DNA of 64,000 bases, from contig OX377205.1 in NCBI GenBank assembly GCA_947396885.1, positions 29,513,899-29,577,898 of the forward strand. The letters are read 5' to 3'. Positions 34,901-40,777 of this stretch are shown here, piece after piece (within the stretch, counting starts at the first letter, position 1; each line of letters starts with the position of its first letter). The DNA is from Heligmosomoides polygyrus polygyrus (taxonomy: Eukaryota; Nematoda; Chromadorea; Rhabditida; Heligmosomidae). The translations under genes and the position numbers were made by a program. The notes beneath the pieces are model-generated. The model was not told the origin of the DNA, did not search any database, and was given only the letters and a program-made list of their open reading frames with translations.

Positions 34901-37900
34901 ATGGTAGCTACGCATCAACACATACAATGCACCACAATATATAAATAATATATATGCTTACCTTACAAATTGCTGTCCTTCTAATACAAGAATCGGTTTT
35001 TTAAATTGCTATTCTAGTTGGGGGGGGGGGGAGGGAGTAATGAAACACAGTAAATTGACCAGAAACCTGGAACAATTACAATACTATAAAGCTGCAAAAA
35101 TTCATTAATGCAACGTTATTACCTTAACCAATTAGTGGGTAGCGTTTTGCGATCTATTTCCAAAGTAAATAGAGTTTTGGATCACTACCGTAGCCTACCC
35201 ATAGTTCCGTAGTAAAACTTTTTAATATTTCAGCGTAATGCTCGGGCATTTCAAAGGGAGGGTACAGGTAAGTCAAGGCATTCATATGTTATATTGTGTG
35301 TTGTATGTATTGATGCGTAGCTACCGTTAACAGTTCATAATGGAGTGCCCCACCCCCGACAGGGATTCCACCGTTACCCCTTCCAGACGAAAAAGTTGCA
35401 ATGCAAATGCACTCGTTGCATTCGCTGCATGTATACATGCAACGAATGTAAGTGCACTCGCCGCCGCAGGCCACTGCAGGCCATGTTCACCCCCCCCCCC
35501 GGCCCGATTTGCAGCCAAATGCTACTGTAATACTTCCACGTCACTCTGGGACTCGACCGAATCTGTCCCCGAATCCTCTAGAGAGAGTAGGCACACCGAA
35601 CGGAAAAACGAAAAGAAACCACGAGACCGCTGACGCGGAGGAGAGGACAGATTTCGGCAGGGAAGGGACTCCAGGGTGTGCCTCCACTGACGCGTCCGTG
35701 TTAAAATTGCCTGCACCCTGGAGTTTCTTCCCTTCCCCAACCGGAAGCATATCACACACGAATATGTATTCGAGACAATGATATAAGACTGCATTTACAT
35801 TCGCTGCACGTATACATGCAACGAATGTAAGTGCACTCGCCGCCGCAGGCCACGGCAGGCCATGTTCACCCCCCCCCCCCGGCCCGATTTGCAGCCAAAT
35901 GCTACTGTAATACTTCCACGTCACTCTGGGACTCGACCGAATCTGTCCCCGAATCCTGTAGAGAGAGGAGGCACACCGAACGGAAAAACGAAAAGTAACC
36001 ACGATACCGCGCTGACCGGCGGGGAACTACAAATGGCGGTTCGAAATCCTGCCGCGCACGCGCCGGCGCGCGACTGCGCACGCACGCGCATTGGATCGCA
36101 GTTGCCACTGCAAAACTGCACCACTACTCCAACACTAACGGGGCACCACAACCGGCGCACAAAGGCACCACTAACGACCCGAGAGAGAATTTGCAGCACA
36201 ATAGCGCACCGTGCTGCAACGCGATCGATGCGCTTTGCAGCACAATAGCATCACTGCTGCACGCTCCGCAGCAGTGGTGCTACAGAATGCATCACTATCC
36301 CACCACTGCTTGGCGCTTTGCTGCACAATGCAGCACGTGGTGCTATTGTGCAGCAAGGCCTCCTTCGGGCCGTTAGTGGTGCTATTGGTTATGCTTTAGT
36401 GGTGCGCGAATGTCTGAGATTGTCAAGTTTTAAACGGTAAAAGTAGCACAGCACAGGTTAATCTAGCCAGGTAGTAAAAAATTGTAACAGGCATTCAGCC
36501 CATGCACCTTTTGTCTGAAGAGTCTGAAGTGCAAGGTTTCGGGCAGGAGCATAGCCCAATATTGACTATTTGCAGCCAGTAATGTCGTTACCCAGCGCCT
36601 TTATTTGAGTCTCAAACATCTTCAAATACTTCACTAGCAGCAATGTTTGTACGTTTCAAACAGTACCTGCATTTTTTGGGATACCCTGCGTTTTCCGCAA
36701 ACCATAGAGTGTGTTTTTAAATTTTAAACCCCAAAAGGAAGGCAAATCAATCGAAACGGCCACTTTGTGAAGAATTTATAACATATATTCAAGCGAAACA
36801 CAATCAGTGGTGTGTAAAATGCAAACTTACAAACGAGCGCATGGCGCATCCCATGCCGCTCATATGTCAGAAAATTTCTGTTTTCTCAGGATTTGATATG
36901 AGTTCTTAACTTCTTCACAGCCTTTACTTTGAACAAAGGTATCACCTTTCAAATAGTGCATTTCATTTGAGACGCTCTGTGTTGTACTGACCAAGCAGTC
37001 GCTCAAGTTTCGTCGACGATATCCCGTAGAAGTATGTAGGAGATTTGTTCGGCCTTCATCCGCTGTACTTTATCCTTTACTGTAGTAGAATTTTTCAGTT
37101 ATAGTAGTCTAACACGTATGAATTCATTGCGTCAAGCTCTTCCTTAGTAGAGACTCAAGTTATTGGTATACTGGTACTCCTCACTTTGAAATATGTAGTC
37201 TATTCTTTAGCATTATGAAGAGTTTAAATGATCTGGTGTTATAAAACTATTGTAAACTCCGACACTGCCCTTGGTTATATTTGCGTACCATTGTGAAACC
37301 TGTAAAAAGTCTATCGCACTGCTTTTCATGAATATTCGCGACAAATTGGACATTCTTTCATACAAACGTAACAATTTTGAAATCAAACTGAATACCTTTC
37401 AAATCAAAACGTGTTCCTTCCACGTTAAGCTAGAAACTCTCGAAAAAGCTTAGAATATTTTTCTGTTTAAGGAAAGGTGAATATTACTTTTTTTGAAGTT
37501 TTAATTCAACTGCTCAATAAGTGAGACATTGTTTGAAGTTCTATAAAATTCTCTTTTCAAAGAAAAATATTTTTTAGTGCTTGTTTTAAAGGGCAAAGGG
37601 GCAACCATTGCGTGCTAAAAGAAGGGCGCCATGCCCTCGTTCAAGACGTCGCGATTTTTATTCGACTGACAGCAATGTTTTCGTTTGCGTATAGTTTCAC
37701 ACCTAAAAACGTTGTAACAGAATCAGTTGTAAAGAACACAAGTACTTTGATGCTTTATGTAAGAAGCACTTATCCAAAACGTATATCTACTTCTTCTTGC
37801 ATGGATTAAGACTGTTACACTAAATATCTACCACCATAGTCACCTGATACGCAGTATAAATAAAAGACACATCAGAAACGCTTAAACCGCTAAAAACCAC

Positions 37901-38121
37901 TTCGCAACCCCATGCATATGTATGCGGCAAACTCCCACACCTTCATTAACCCTAATCGGTCCTCTAATTAGCACAACTTTCTGTGTAATCCTCTCTAACA
38001 TTAGAGATTAATAATACGACTCTCGCCGATTACAAACCACTTGTCTGTGTTTTAGCACGCCGACGATGCGCCAGATGACGACACACGCTCCAAGTCCGAG
38101 GCAACTGGCTGCCGCCGATGA
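13962..38121 (+). CDS. Long host gene, ten phase-consistent exons, unrecognised charged protein
   Basis: Exons: 13962-14118, 15976-16117, 16881-16953, 17011-17125, 17865-17971, 18122-18186, 18245-18419, 19874-19963, 22305-22394, 38056-38121 (TGA stop). Every junction closes in phase, and most have canonical TTTCAG-like acceptors and GTAAGC/GTGAGC/GTATGT-like donors; weaker sites are the AAG and GAG acceptors at 19873 and 22304. The joined product is about 359 residues. It holds an N-terminal part (ADDHFLLCERVKSILSKEI, CVLPHLPHELKKQHVYK), a central helical part (FDEILQLAMLYKPGKT, FSLIHMLVTYCHLLKEH, YVMAVIMEWAYQS), then a Ser/Lys tail and a charged, probably coiled-coil end (KDEKQAKAESEKKAAEEDKE). 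No family is recognised. The exon at 8222-8556 is probably its 5' end. The last intron (15.7 kb) contains the 22403-36985 element. Confidence 0.7.
14220..14480. repeat. Diffuse AT-rich intronic repeat, related to 37290-37560
   Basis: Motifs such as cgtcaaattgaacaccttcc, cctgcccaataggtgag and tttgaaattttataaa recur in diverged form at 37380-37545 (aaactgaatacctttcaaat, ctgctcaataagtgag) and partly at 15190-15260. No coding signal is present. Confidence 0.35.
15451..15740 (+). repeat. tRNA-derived SINE, plus orientation
   Basis: The head gcatgtagcgcagttggagg is a perfect A box (tagcgcagttgg). A weaker B box (gaatcgattcatagc) follows about 40 nt downstream. A body without coding signal extends to about 15740. 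It lies in an intron of the host gene. The A-box core resembles that of family S1, so the two may share a tRNA ancestor. Confidence 0.55.
18715..19022 (-). repeat. tRNA-derived SINE, family S1, best copy
   Basis: Read on the minus strand from 19022, the head is gggcgcgtgtagcgcagtcg with a perfect A box (tagcgcagtcgg). About 45 nt later comes the B-box-like ggttcggatttcccgcc. The body continues to about 18715 and ends in ggataa-type tandem units, which would be its 3' tail. Other copies are at 4840, 6010 and 19354. The plus strand shows an open frame across it, but that is a repeat shadow. Confidence 0.7.
19354..19525 (+). repeat. SINE family S1, head-truncated copy in opposite orientation
   Basis: It matches the S1 body in inverse orientation to 18715-19022 (ggctggccaccgcaaatcat, tcctccacgacatcccatag) but lacks the A and B boxes. 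With the copy at 18715 it forms an inverted pair inside one intron. Confidence 0.6.
20440..20600 (-). mobile_element. CR1-like LINE RT fragment
   Basis: The minus strand reads VTSVDFIRDLGFIYSSKLDF followed by SEHVKN. It aligns by eye with VKDLGFHYDNKLDFSEHYK in the LINE at 23112-27111. Confidence 0.65.
20690..20805 (+). repeat. LINE-type 3' tail ending in (AAAT)n
   Basis: Seven or more aaat units at about 20774-20803 follow a hairpin-rich stretch (aaccaattcttgtttggttg). This is the same arrangement as the 3' ends of the CR1-like LINEs at 27111, 40107 and 56413. It may be the tip of a 5'-truncated plus-strand LINE. Confidence 0.5.
20927..22177 (-). mobile_element. Full-length mariner element, inactive transposase
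   Basis: The TIRs ttaggtcgttgcatatggaa (20927) and, inverted, ttagactgttgcatatgata (22177) have TA on both outer sides. The 1251-bp length is normal. On the minus strand the N-terminal helix-turn-helix (21984-21733: EMLYLYERKSGHNIVAAARN) and the catalytic C-terminal part (21555-21058) are readable with frame breaks between them. The third catalytic block is SSDLSPTDYYFFKHLD. The second, normally HDNARPH, reads LHHANTRP, so the aspartate is lost. It lies in the host-gene intron between exons at 19963 and 22305. Confidence 0.85.
22403..23112 (+). repeat. Left terminal inverted-repeat arm
   Basis: It starts cagggtgtcttaaaaaatg and contains two tandem diverged units of about 275 bp, the second starting cagggtatcccaaaaaatgc at about 22681. 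After an arm-specific segment it ends with atctcagacattcgcgcacc. The inverted counterparts are in 36410-36985. The unit start resembles mariner-type termini. The LINE begins at the inner end. Confidence 0.75.
23427..24203 (+). CDS. LINE A ORF1 protein (coiled coil, RNA-binding-like)
   Basis: The frame opens at 23382, but the ATG at 23427 (MEKEISDAIDRL) fits better because the first 15 residues are hydrophobic and lie in UTR-like sequence. The product is about 258 residues. A coiled coil lies near residues 35-70 (QMDYLVARNRQLEEELLTLR). An RRM-like core follows the pattern of ORF1 proteins (RRRSLILKGVPE, then SPTAVYRLGRPKPGYNRLLK). The tail is Pro/Ser-rich. In LINEs this protein binds element RNA. 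It overlaps ORF2 at a TTGA stop/start. Confidence 0.8.
   Translation: MEKEISDAIDRLKNDPNIASHVKDLLLYLYRSKEQMDYLVARNRQLEEELLTLRQENMKLKKQCSSSEAAVKKLQPNQPQPQVAEMISNTSVDPNDSCEVERRRSLILKGVPEQMSMTLSRRLFYDFMTAVNVLLFLNIECSPTAVYRLGRPKPGYNRLLKIVLPSSSVQSLALQRAPRLRFYPGKGLFLREFLTYEERKRRKECQVHGGVRDGGTIYPPAPVSRDRSGNAGISVTNQPSSTNPTVPAHLYSQRDTLN
24200..27012 (+). CDS. LINE A ORF2: AP endonuclease and reverse transcriptase, one frameshift
   Basis: The endonuclease occupies about residues 10-230 (FYSNARSVVKN, FCETWLTSS, VYRAPSCSAASND, IITGDFNYADIDW, GSSDHNSVAFE). The reverse transcriptase follows (NYRPISITSFFCRIFEKIL, NQHGFVPHKSAVSNLL, DFSKVFDRVDHSKLL, SSGVPQGEVLSQ). A one-base loss near 26118-26124 shifts the frame. 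The catalytic box FADDVKIY then appears at about 26196, and the C-terminal part runs to 27012 (RVKDLGFHYDNKLDF, YIRPIVEYGSPVFSP). There is no in-frame ATG upstream of the endonuclease. Translation would have to start at the TTG overlapping the ORF1 stop, or the ATG has been lost. No RNase H domain is present, which fits the CR1 group. Confidence 0.85.
27205..27362. repeat. Subterminal repeats, left side
   Basis: Three variants of ttgcagcagtggtgctattg/tgctgcaa occur at about 27216, 27255 and 27329. The same unit is frequent at 36180-36400. A perfect short palindrome (cctatccccaattggggata) lies at about 27297. Confidence 0.6.
27363..27528. repeat. 166-bp near-perfect palindrome (hairpin)
   Basis: The arm 27365-27420 (tgcagagagggctgaggcgg ... 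gataggagggtcccg) is repeated inverted at 27471-27526. The roughly 50-bp centre also pairs (ggggacgcggcc against ggccgcttcccc), leaving only a small loop. Confidence 0.85.
27868..28050. repeat. Minisatellite of about 62-bp units, nearly three copies
   Basis: Units begin gaaatctttctcacaaat and contain gggagannatctctnnagtc. They sit 3' of the minus-strand gene at 28093. The surrounding 27534-27867 is AT-rich with scattered aacttcaca motifs and no gene. Confidence 0.65.
28093..28946 (-). CDS. Compact six-exon gene inside the candidate transposon, unrecognised protein
   Basis: Exons, 5' to 3' on the minus strand: 28946-28839, 28770-28659, 28601-28523, 28456-28328, 28255-28210, 28122-28093 (TGA). 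All junctions close in phase, and almost all sites are canonical (GTAAGT/GTAAGC donors; CAG/TAG acceptors, one AAG). If translation starts at the ATG near 28925 (MTHWKIPARADKRDHV), the product is about 160 residues. It contains DFARMYFATACDPVEEVKKY, LIKCFLDGLKMGQPELDRM, NYRFWLDLGPTNESRAAKLL and a basic end (KKGNALVPKKKSRNAND) that could be a nuclear signal. Upstream exons are possible, since the first exon starts in phase 0 at an acceptor. No domain is recognised. The lack of any frame damage suggests selection. It is divergent from the plus-strand gene at 29161. Confidence 0.65.
29161..29785 (+). CDS. Small plus-strand gene of the candidate transposon (coiled-coil end)
   Basis: Proposed exons: 29161-29206 (MIELQGKFELLELAE, then a GTAGGG donor), 29366-29449 (acceptor ggatgtgtttcag; ARVLLPICHDLLKFINSSK; GTAAGG donor), a middle part with ASCEEWRSRNLENVQDWFLN, and a last exon from about 29612 to the TGA at 29783-29785. 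The last exon (VSTFEPPSKVGETSEPSS, then CDDDQLEEELAKLTSLMRKL) is strongly coding and probably a short coiled coil. Junctions around 29450-29650 do not close, so the middle is uncertain. CACTA elements often encode a second, non-catalytic DNA-binding protein; that role is only a guess here. Confidence 0.4.
29782..29982 (+). CDS. Short ORF overlapping the preceding stop (ATGA)
   Basis: ATG 29782 overlaps the TGA of the preceding exon. The frame encodes 66 residues, Ser/Arg/His-rich (DQDTSQDQPSSRPSLRYRHS, NRPFYETECFWNKFHFHG). An AATAAA lies at about 30071. It may be a real downstream cistron, an alternative 3' end, or chance. It runs against the 3' end of the minus-strand transposase gene. Confidence 0.3.
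   Translation: MNSHRCTVMSAPKDQDTSQDQPSSRPSLRYRHSDNRNHRNRPFYETECFWNKFHFHGVQRSSSSMR
30039..34058 (-). CDS. Transposase-like multi-exon gene, CACTA/Transposase_21-like motif order, partly decayed
   Basis: Exons read on the minus strand: 34058-33989 (ATG; MAGILPMLPPPPPARKR), 33937-33752 (acidic/Ser-rich), 33635-about 33418, 32897-32747 (zinc-finger-like CCLCDRLLANHRAFCSHEEC), 32690-32561, 32499-32354 (VVLTMNFDGVLFNKL), about 32288-32132 (WPIYIRLEGLLFNMKNDPEN; TPTEELLRSLF), 32094-31983 (LKEELRTLKEGGVRV; LNGVIDFA), 31897-about 31705 (CPRWLSDQGCHLCIAKGER), 31700-31356 (CRVDALHALSEGVSCDLFRG), 31281-31071, 31000-30852 (HRTLQLRHSQSATNCEELL), 30794-30684, 30627-30505, about 30470-30039. Known from the family: the DGV/WPI block, a Cys-x2-Cys block after a hydrophobic IDFA, a D-x-LH block, then a H-rich block. 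Many junctions close in phase. Breaks remain at 32354/32288, 32132/32094, about 31704, an in-frame TAG at 31355-31353 and 30505/30470. It would act on the TIRs in the nucleus. Confidence 0.55.
33180..33370. repeat. Two hairpins, one with poly-G/poly-C arms
   Basis: At about 33165-33206, ttttctcctttccaacgttc pairs with its complement (aacattggaaaggagaaaat). At 33297-33367 a run of 15 G, then cttacgaatggagaac, pairs with gttctccattcgtaa plus a run of about 14 C. Confidence 0.7.
33593..33720. repeat. 71-bp tandem duplication containing a splice acceptor
   Basis: Two copies of cttctarccgacaaatgarc ... ttttcggctaaargaacagg with 71-bp spacing. Each copy carries, on the minus strand, a ttttag or ctttag acceptor (exon starts 33706 and 33635) followed by coding for EKWxVKVxHLSxRRxTS. 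Confidence 0.8.
34885..35345. repeat. Inverted-repeat element (MITE-like) of about 460 bp
   Basis: The left arm (about 34885-34940: ccattatgaattgttaatgg, tagctacgcatcaacacata) is found inverted at about 35295-35345 (tatgtattgatgcgtagcta, ccgttaacagttcataatgg). The interior is AT-rich with a 10-G run at about 35021. Homopolymer C/G lies just outside both ends. Confidence 0.65.
35419..36014. repeat. Direct duplication, two about 215-bp copies offset by 379 bp
   Basis: Copy 1 is 35419-35632 and copy 2 is 35798-36014. They are nearly identical (attcgctgcayrtatacatg, gtgcactcgccgccgcaggc, ctactgtaatacttccacgt, cgaccgaatctgtccccgaa). Each includes a run of about ten C and a palindrome (tgcatgtatacatgca in copy 1). 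The short plus and minus ORFs here are repeat shadows. Confidence 0.85.
36120..36400. repeat. Subterminal repeats, right side
   Basis: Five or more variants of ttgcagcacaatagcaccac/gtggtgctattgtgcagcaa in both orientations lie just inside the right arm. The segment aatttgcagcacaatagcgc (about 36189) is found inverted at about 27216-27236. Confidence 0.65.
36410..36985 (-). repeat. Right terminal inverted-repeat arm
   Basis: Read on the minus strand from 36985 it begins cagagcgtctcaaatgaaat. It then follows the left arm closely (cctgagaaaacagaaatttt, tttgcattttacacacca, gtttcgattgatttgccttc, cagggtatcccaaaaaatgc), ending atctcagacattcgcgcacc, accactaa. It lacks the segment of about 170 bp that the left arm has before its inner end. 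Confidence 0.75.
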
Positions 38122-38125
38122 CCTT

Positions 38126-38976
38126 TGCGCTAAGGCGCCTTTTATACTCACGCCGCGACGCGGCGCGTCAATTTGGGGAGCGACGCGGCCAGTCGCGCCG
38201 CGCTCCGAATTGACGCGTCGCTGCGCGATTGCAGTTAGGAAGGGGAGCGTCAGCCTTCTGCGCATTACGCCCGTGCTCCGGAAACGGTCCATGTATCATT
38301 GAGGGAGCAAAAGAGAAAGGATTCCTCTGGCATCTTGTCAACGTTTGTCGTGGGATTCCTATGGGGAGCGACAAATCCTCTGCTAAGCCTGGAGTCGAAG
38401 TCGTCCGCTCAACCTACGGTTGAAACTGGTGAGAGTGGGATTAATTTGAATACCCTGCAATGCAAACGACACTAAACCACTCCTTATATGGCCATTCTGA
38501 GGTCACTGTGCACTAAGCATATCTTTAGCATGGTATATGAAGCTTTGTGAATGTGTACAGATCTCCACTCTCTTCCTAGGTCACAGAAGGTACGGGCTAA
38601 GGTCATGGTCACCGATTTCGCTAAAACTCCCTAATCATCCAAACCTAGTAATCGCTTGTAACATCAAAAAACGGTGTCAGATTCGTGATCAGCACCCTAA
38701 ATACCCCCTCCTCCTTCCCAATAGGAGAAGTTTGGTGGAAAAGGTGAAATCTCTCACCCTACACCGAGTCAGCCGCTGCTGATCGCGCCGCGCCGCGCCC
38801 TTCCCCTCAGCGGCGCGATTCGCCGAATACCGTAACCCAAAATTCCGTCAAGTGTGGTGTTTTGCGGCGGCGGAGTATAGAAGCGAAGCGGCGCCGCCTC
38901 GCGGCGCGAAAAATCGATAGCCATGCCGATCATCACGCCGCGCCGCGGGGCGGCGCAAGTATAAAAGGCGCCTAAA
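38126..38976. repeat. GC-rich element bounded by inverted repeats with a TATA-like motif
   Basis: The left end aaggcgccttttatactcac (about 38126) is found inverted at the right end (agtataaaaggcgcctaaag, about 38957). Both are next to cgccgcg-rich palindromes. A further hairpin (gcgtcaatttggggagcg against cgctccgaattgacgc) lies at 38166-38224. It begins just after the last host-gene exon. No ORF is supported. Confidence 0.6.
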
Positions 38977-39017
38977 GCAGCGTGCACACTTTCCAGCAGG
39001 CAGCGGGACGTGGAATG

Positions 39018-39185
39018 TGGGCGGACCTGCGGCCGTATTCATGAACGTTCCCGGGAACGTTCAAGGCTTCCCGCGGGAAGCGAGCGTGGCGGGAGGCAAA
39101 AGTTCGTATTCACGAACATGCCGGGAAGTAAGGGGAGGCTCCCGGCCTACCCGCACTCAACCGGTCGGGAACGCCGGGAAGCCGT
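39018..39185. repeat. Palindromic GC-rich repeat with attcatgaac motif
   Basis: It contains the perfect 20-bp palindrome gaacgttcccgggaacgttc, then cttcccgcgggaag and ttcgtattcacgaacatgcc. A related block with ttcatgaatac and cgggagcgggat is at 45355-45490. Confidence 0.6.
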
Positions 39186-39898
39186 CAATGAGGTGGCGTG
39201 TGCAATTGCAAGAAATAGAATTTCGATGGCGATTTTGCCATCGAAAGTCGTCTTCACGGAGGGGGGGGGCTATCTTCGCCATATGTCTCGTAACATCTTC
39301 CTGGGCCATCTTCTGAGGAGGGGGGAGGTCCGGCTACTATCACTTACTTGATTGGAAAGAAATCACATAATTAATCTGAAACATTGACGATGAGTTGTTC
39401 TTTCGTCGGATGCGCCACGCACTGTATTTCTACGGGATATCGCAATATCACTTCTTATCCATTCCCATTGCCAGTCGGTGGACATTTTACGAGCAGGTCC
39501 TGCGTGGAAAAGGAGACATCGTCAGCGAAGTAGGATTGGACTTCTAATAAACAATAATATAAAAATAAAACTGAAGGTATGTGTAAATTAGAAATTATTT
39601 CTTCAATAGTAATGTAGTTCCAAAAGTCTTCGACGCACAACCCTTCAGCCATTTCTTCTTGTAGTTTGCCTTCGTCTCATCTTTAGAGAGTATGGAGGAT
39701 TAATTTAACCTAATGGTCGCACGTCCAACGCTGTGCGCTACGTCCTGCGTGGCACGCAGAAGTATCGTAGAAATCGAAGAAACGAGTGAACGGATAGAAC
39801 GCCACGAAGGTGACTGCACCAACAACGGGGCATTCCCACACGGCGATCTATACGTTCGATATAATTACATGCGGCAAAATTAAAAATTTAAATGGTGC

Positions 39899-39968
39899 AG
39901 TTATAAATTGCGTCCAATTATTATAAATTGTTTGTTATAAATTATAAATTAAATTGTTATAAATTACT
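39899..39968. repeat. Tandem ttataaatt repeat
   Basis: Six or so units of ttataaatt with short spacers. The rest of 39190-40100 has no supported gene. Confidence 0.6.
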
Positions 39969-40777
39969 TTATGCATCCCAGACAGTTCCGCGTTCGACTA
40001 CCTCAGATATAGCGATACTGTCGAACAACAGTAGTGGTTCTCATGCTGTGGAACCAGGCTGATTATGCAGACCTTATTCGGTTGATGGTTCTGGGCAACT
40101 TGATTGTTTATTTATTTATTTATTTATTTATTTGCACTATATAGTGCGCCATGATCAACAGTTAATAAACATGGACACGGTGAAAACAAGGCAACGATCT
40201 TTAGAAAATGAGAACAAAAGCAAACAACTAAACTCCTCATTAACTCAACCTAGCGTTTAGTGATGATAGCTCACAAGAAAAAATTGACTAACAGGGGTCG
40301 ACTTAGAAATAAAGGAAGAGGAAAACGCAGAAACAAAGGTTTATGGAGTGGGCAGTTCAATGGGACACGAGCAGTGGCCCGCCAACACTGCAAGTCGCAA
40401 GGGAGAACGGCTCCGGATACCATCTTAGTAGGTCCGCCGCTCCCATTGGAGCCCACATGACGGCTGCTAGGGGACGCAGTGGAAAAGTGGCAAATGAGTT
40501 TACAAAGGCATTACGATTGACAAAAAACCAAGGACAGCAAAGAAAAGTGTTAAGGAAATTGAGTAAACAATAATGCCAGAAATCAGATAACATTGGGGGA
40601 ACTAATTATTCATCAATACAGAAACCAGATTAGTAACTTAAAGTAAAGTATGAATCAAACAACAAGTGAACAAAAAACACTTAGCAACACAAAAAAACCA
40701 AAGTAAGTTTTTTTAAAGTAAATAAAAGTAAAACGGAAGTAAAACCTGCCAAAAAAGGAAAGCAATGATGCATGTAT

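Larger units (their letters stand above)
22403..36985. mobile_element. Candidate large TIR DNA transposon with three genes and a nested LINE
   Basis: Two inverted arms (22403-23112 and 36410-36985) face each other. Inside both arms lie subterminal repeats of the type cagcagtggtgctattgtgc. Between them are a multi-exon transposase-like gene (minus, about 34058-30039), a compact intact gene (minus, 28946-28093) and a small plus-strand gene (29161-29982). Without the LINE at 23112-27111 the element would be about 10.6 kb. The left end follows TA eight bases inside an intron of the host gene; the right end has no clear matching TA, so the target duplication is unresolved. The alternative is two independent MITE-like insertions flanking unrelated genes. 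Confidence 0.5.

Noticed and set aside
35452..36248. ORFs of 90-153 codons on both strands
   Set aside because: They fall in the duplicated GC-rich repeat and subterminal repeats, and cross poly-C runs.
22403..36985. Polinton/Maverick element
   Set aside because: Size and long inverted arms would fit, but I see no DNA polymerase B, retroviral-type integrase, ATPase or protease motifs. The main gene has a CACTA-like motif order instead.
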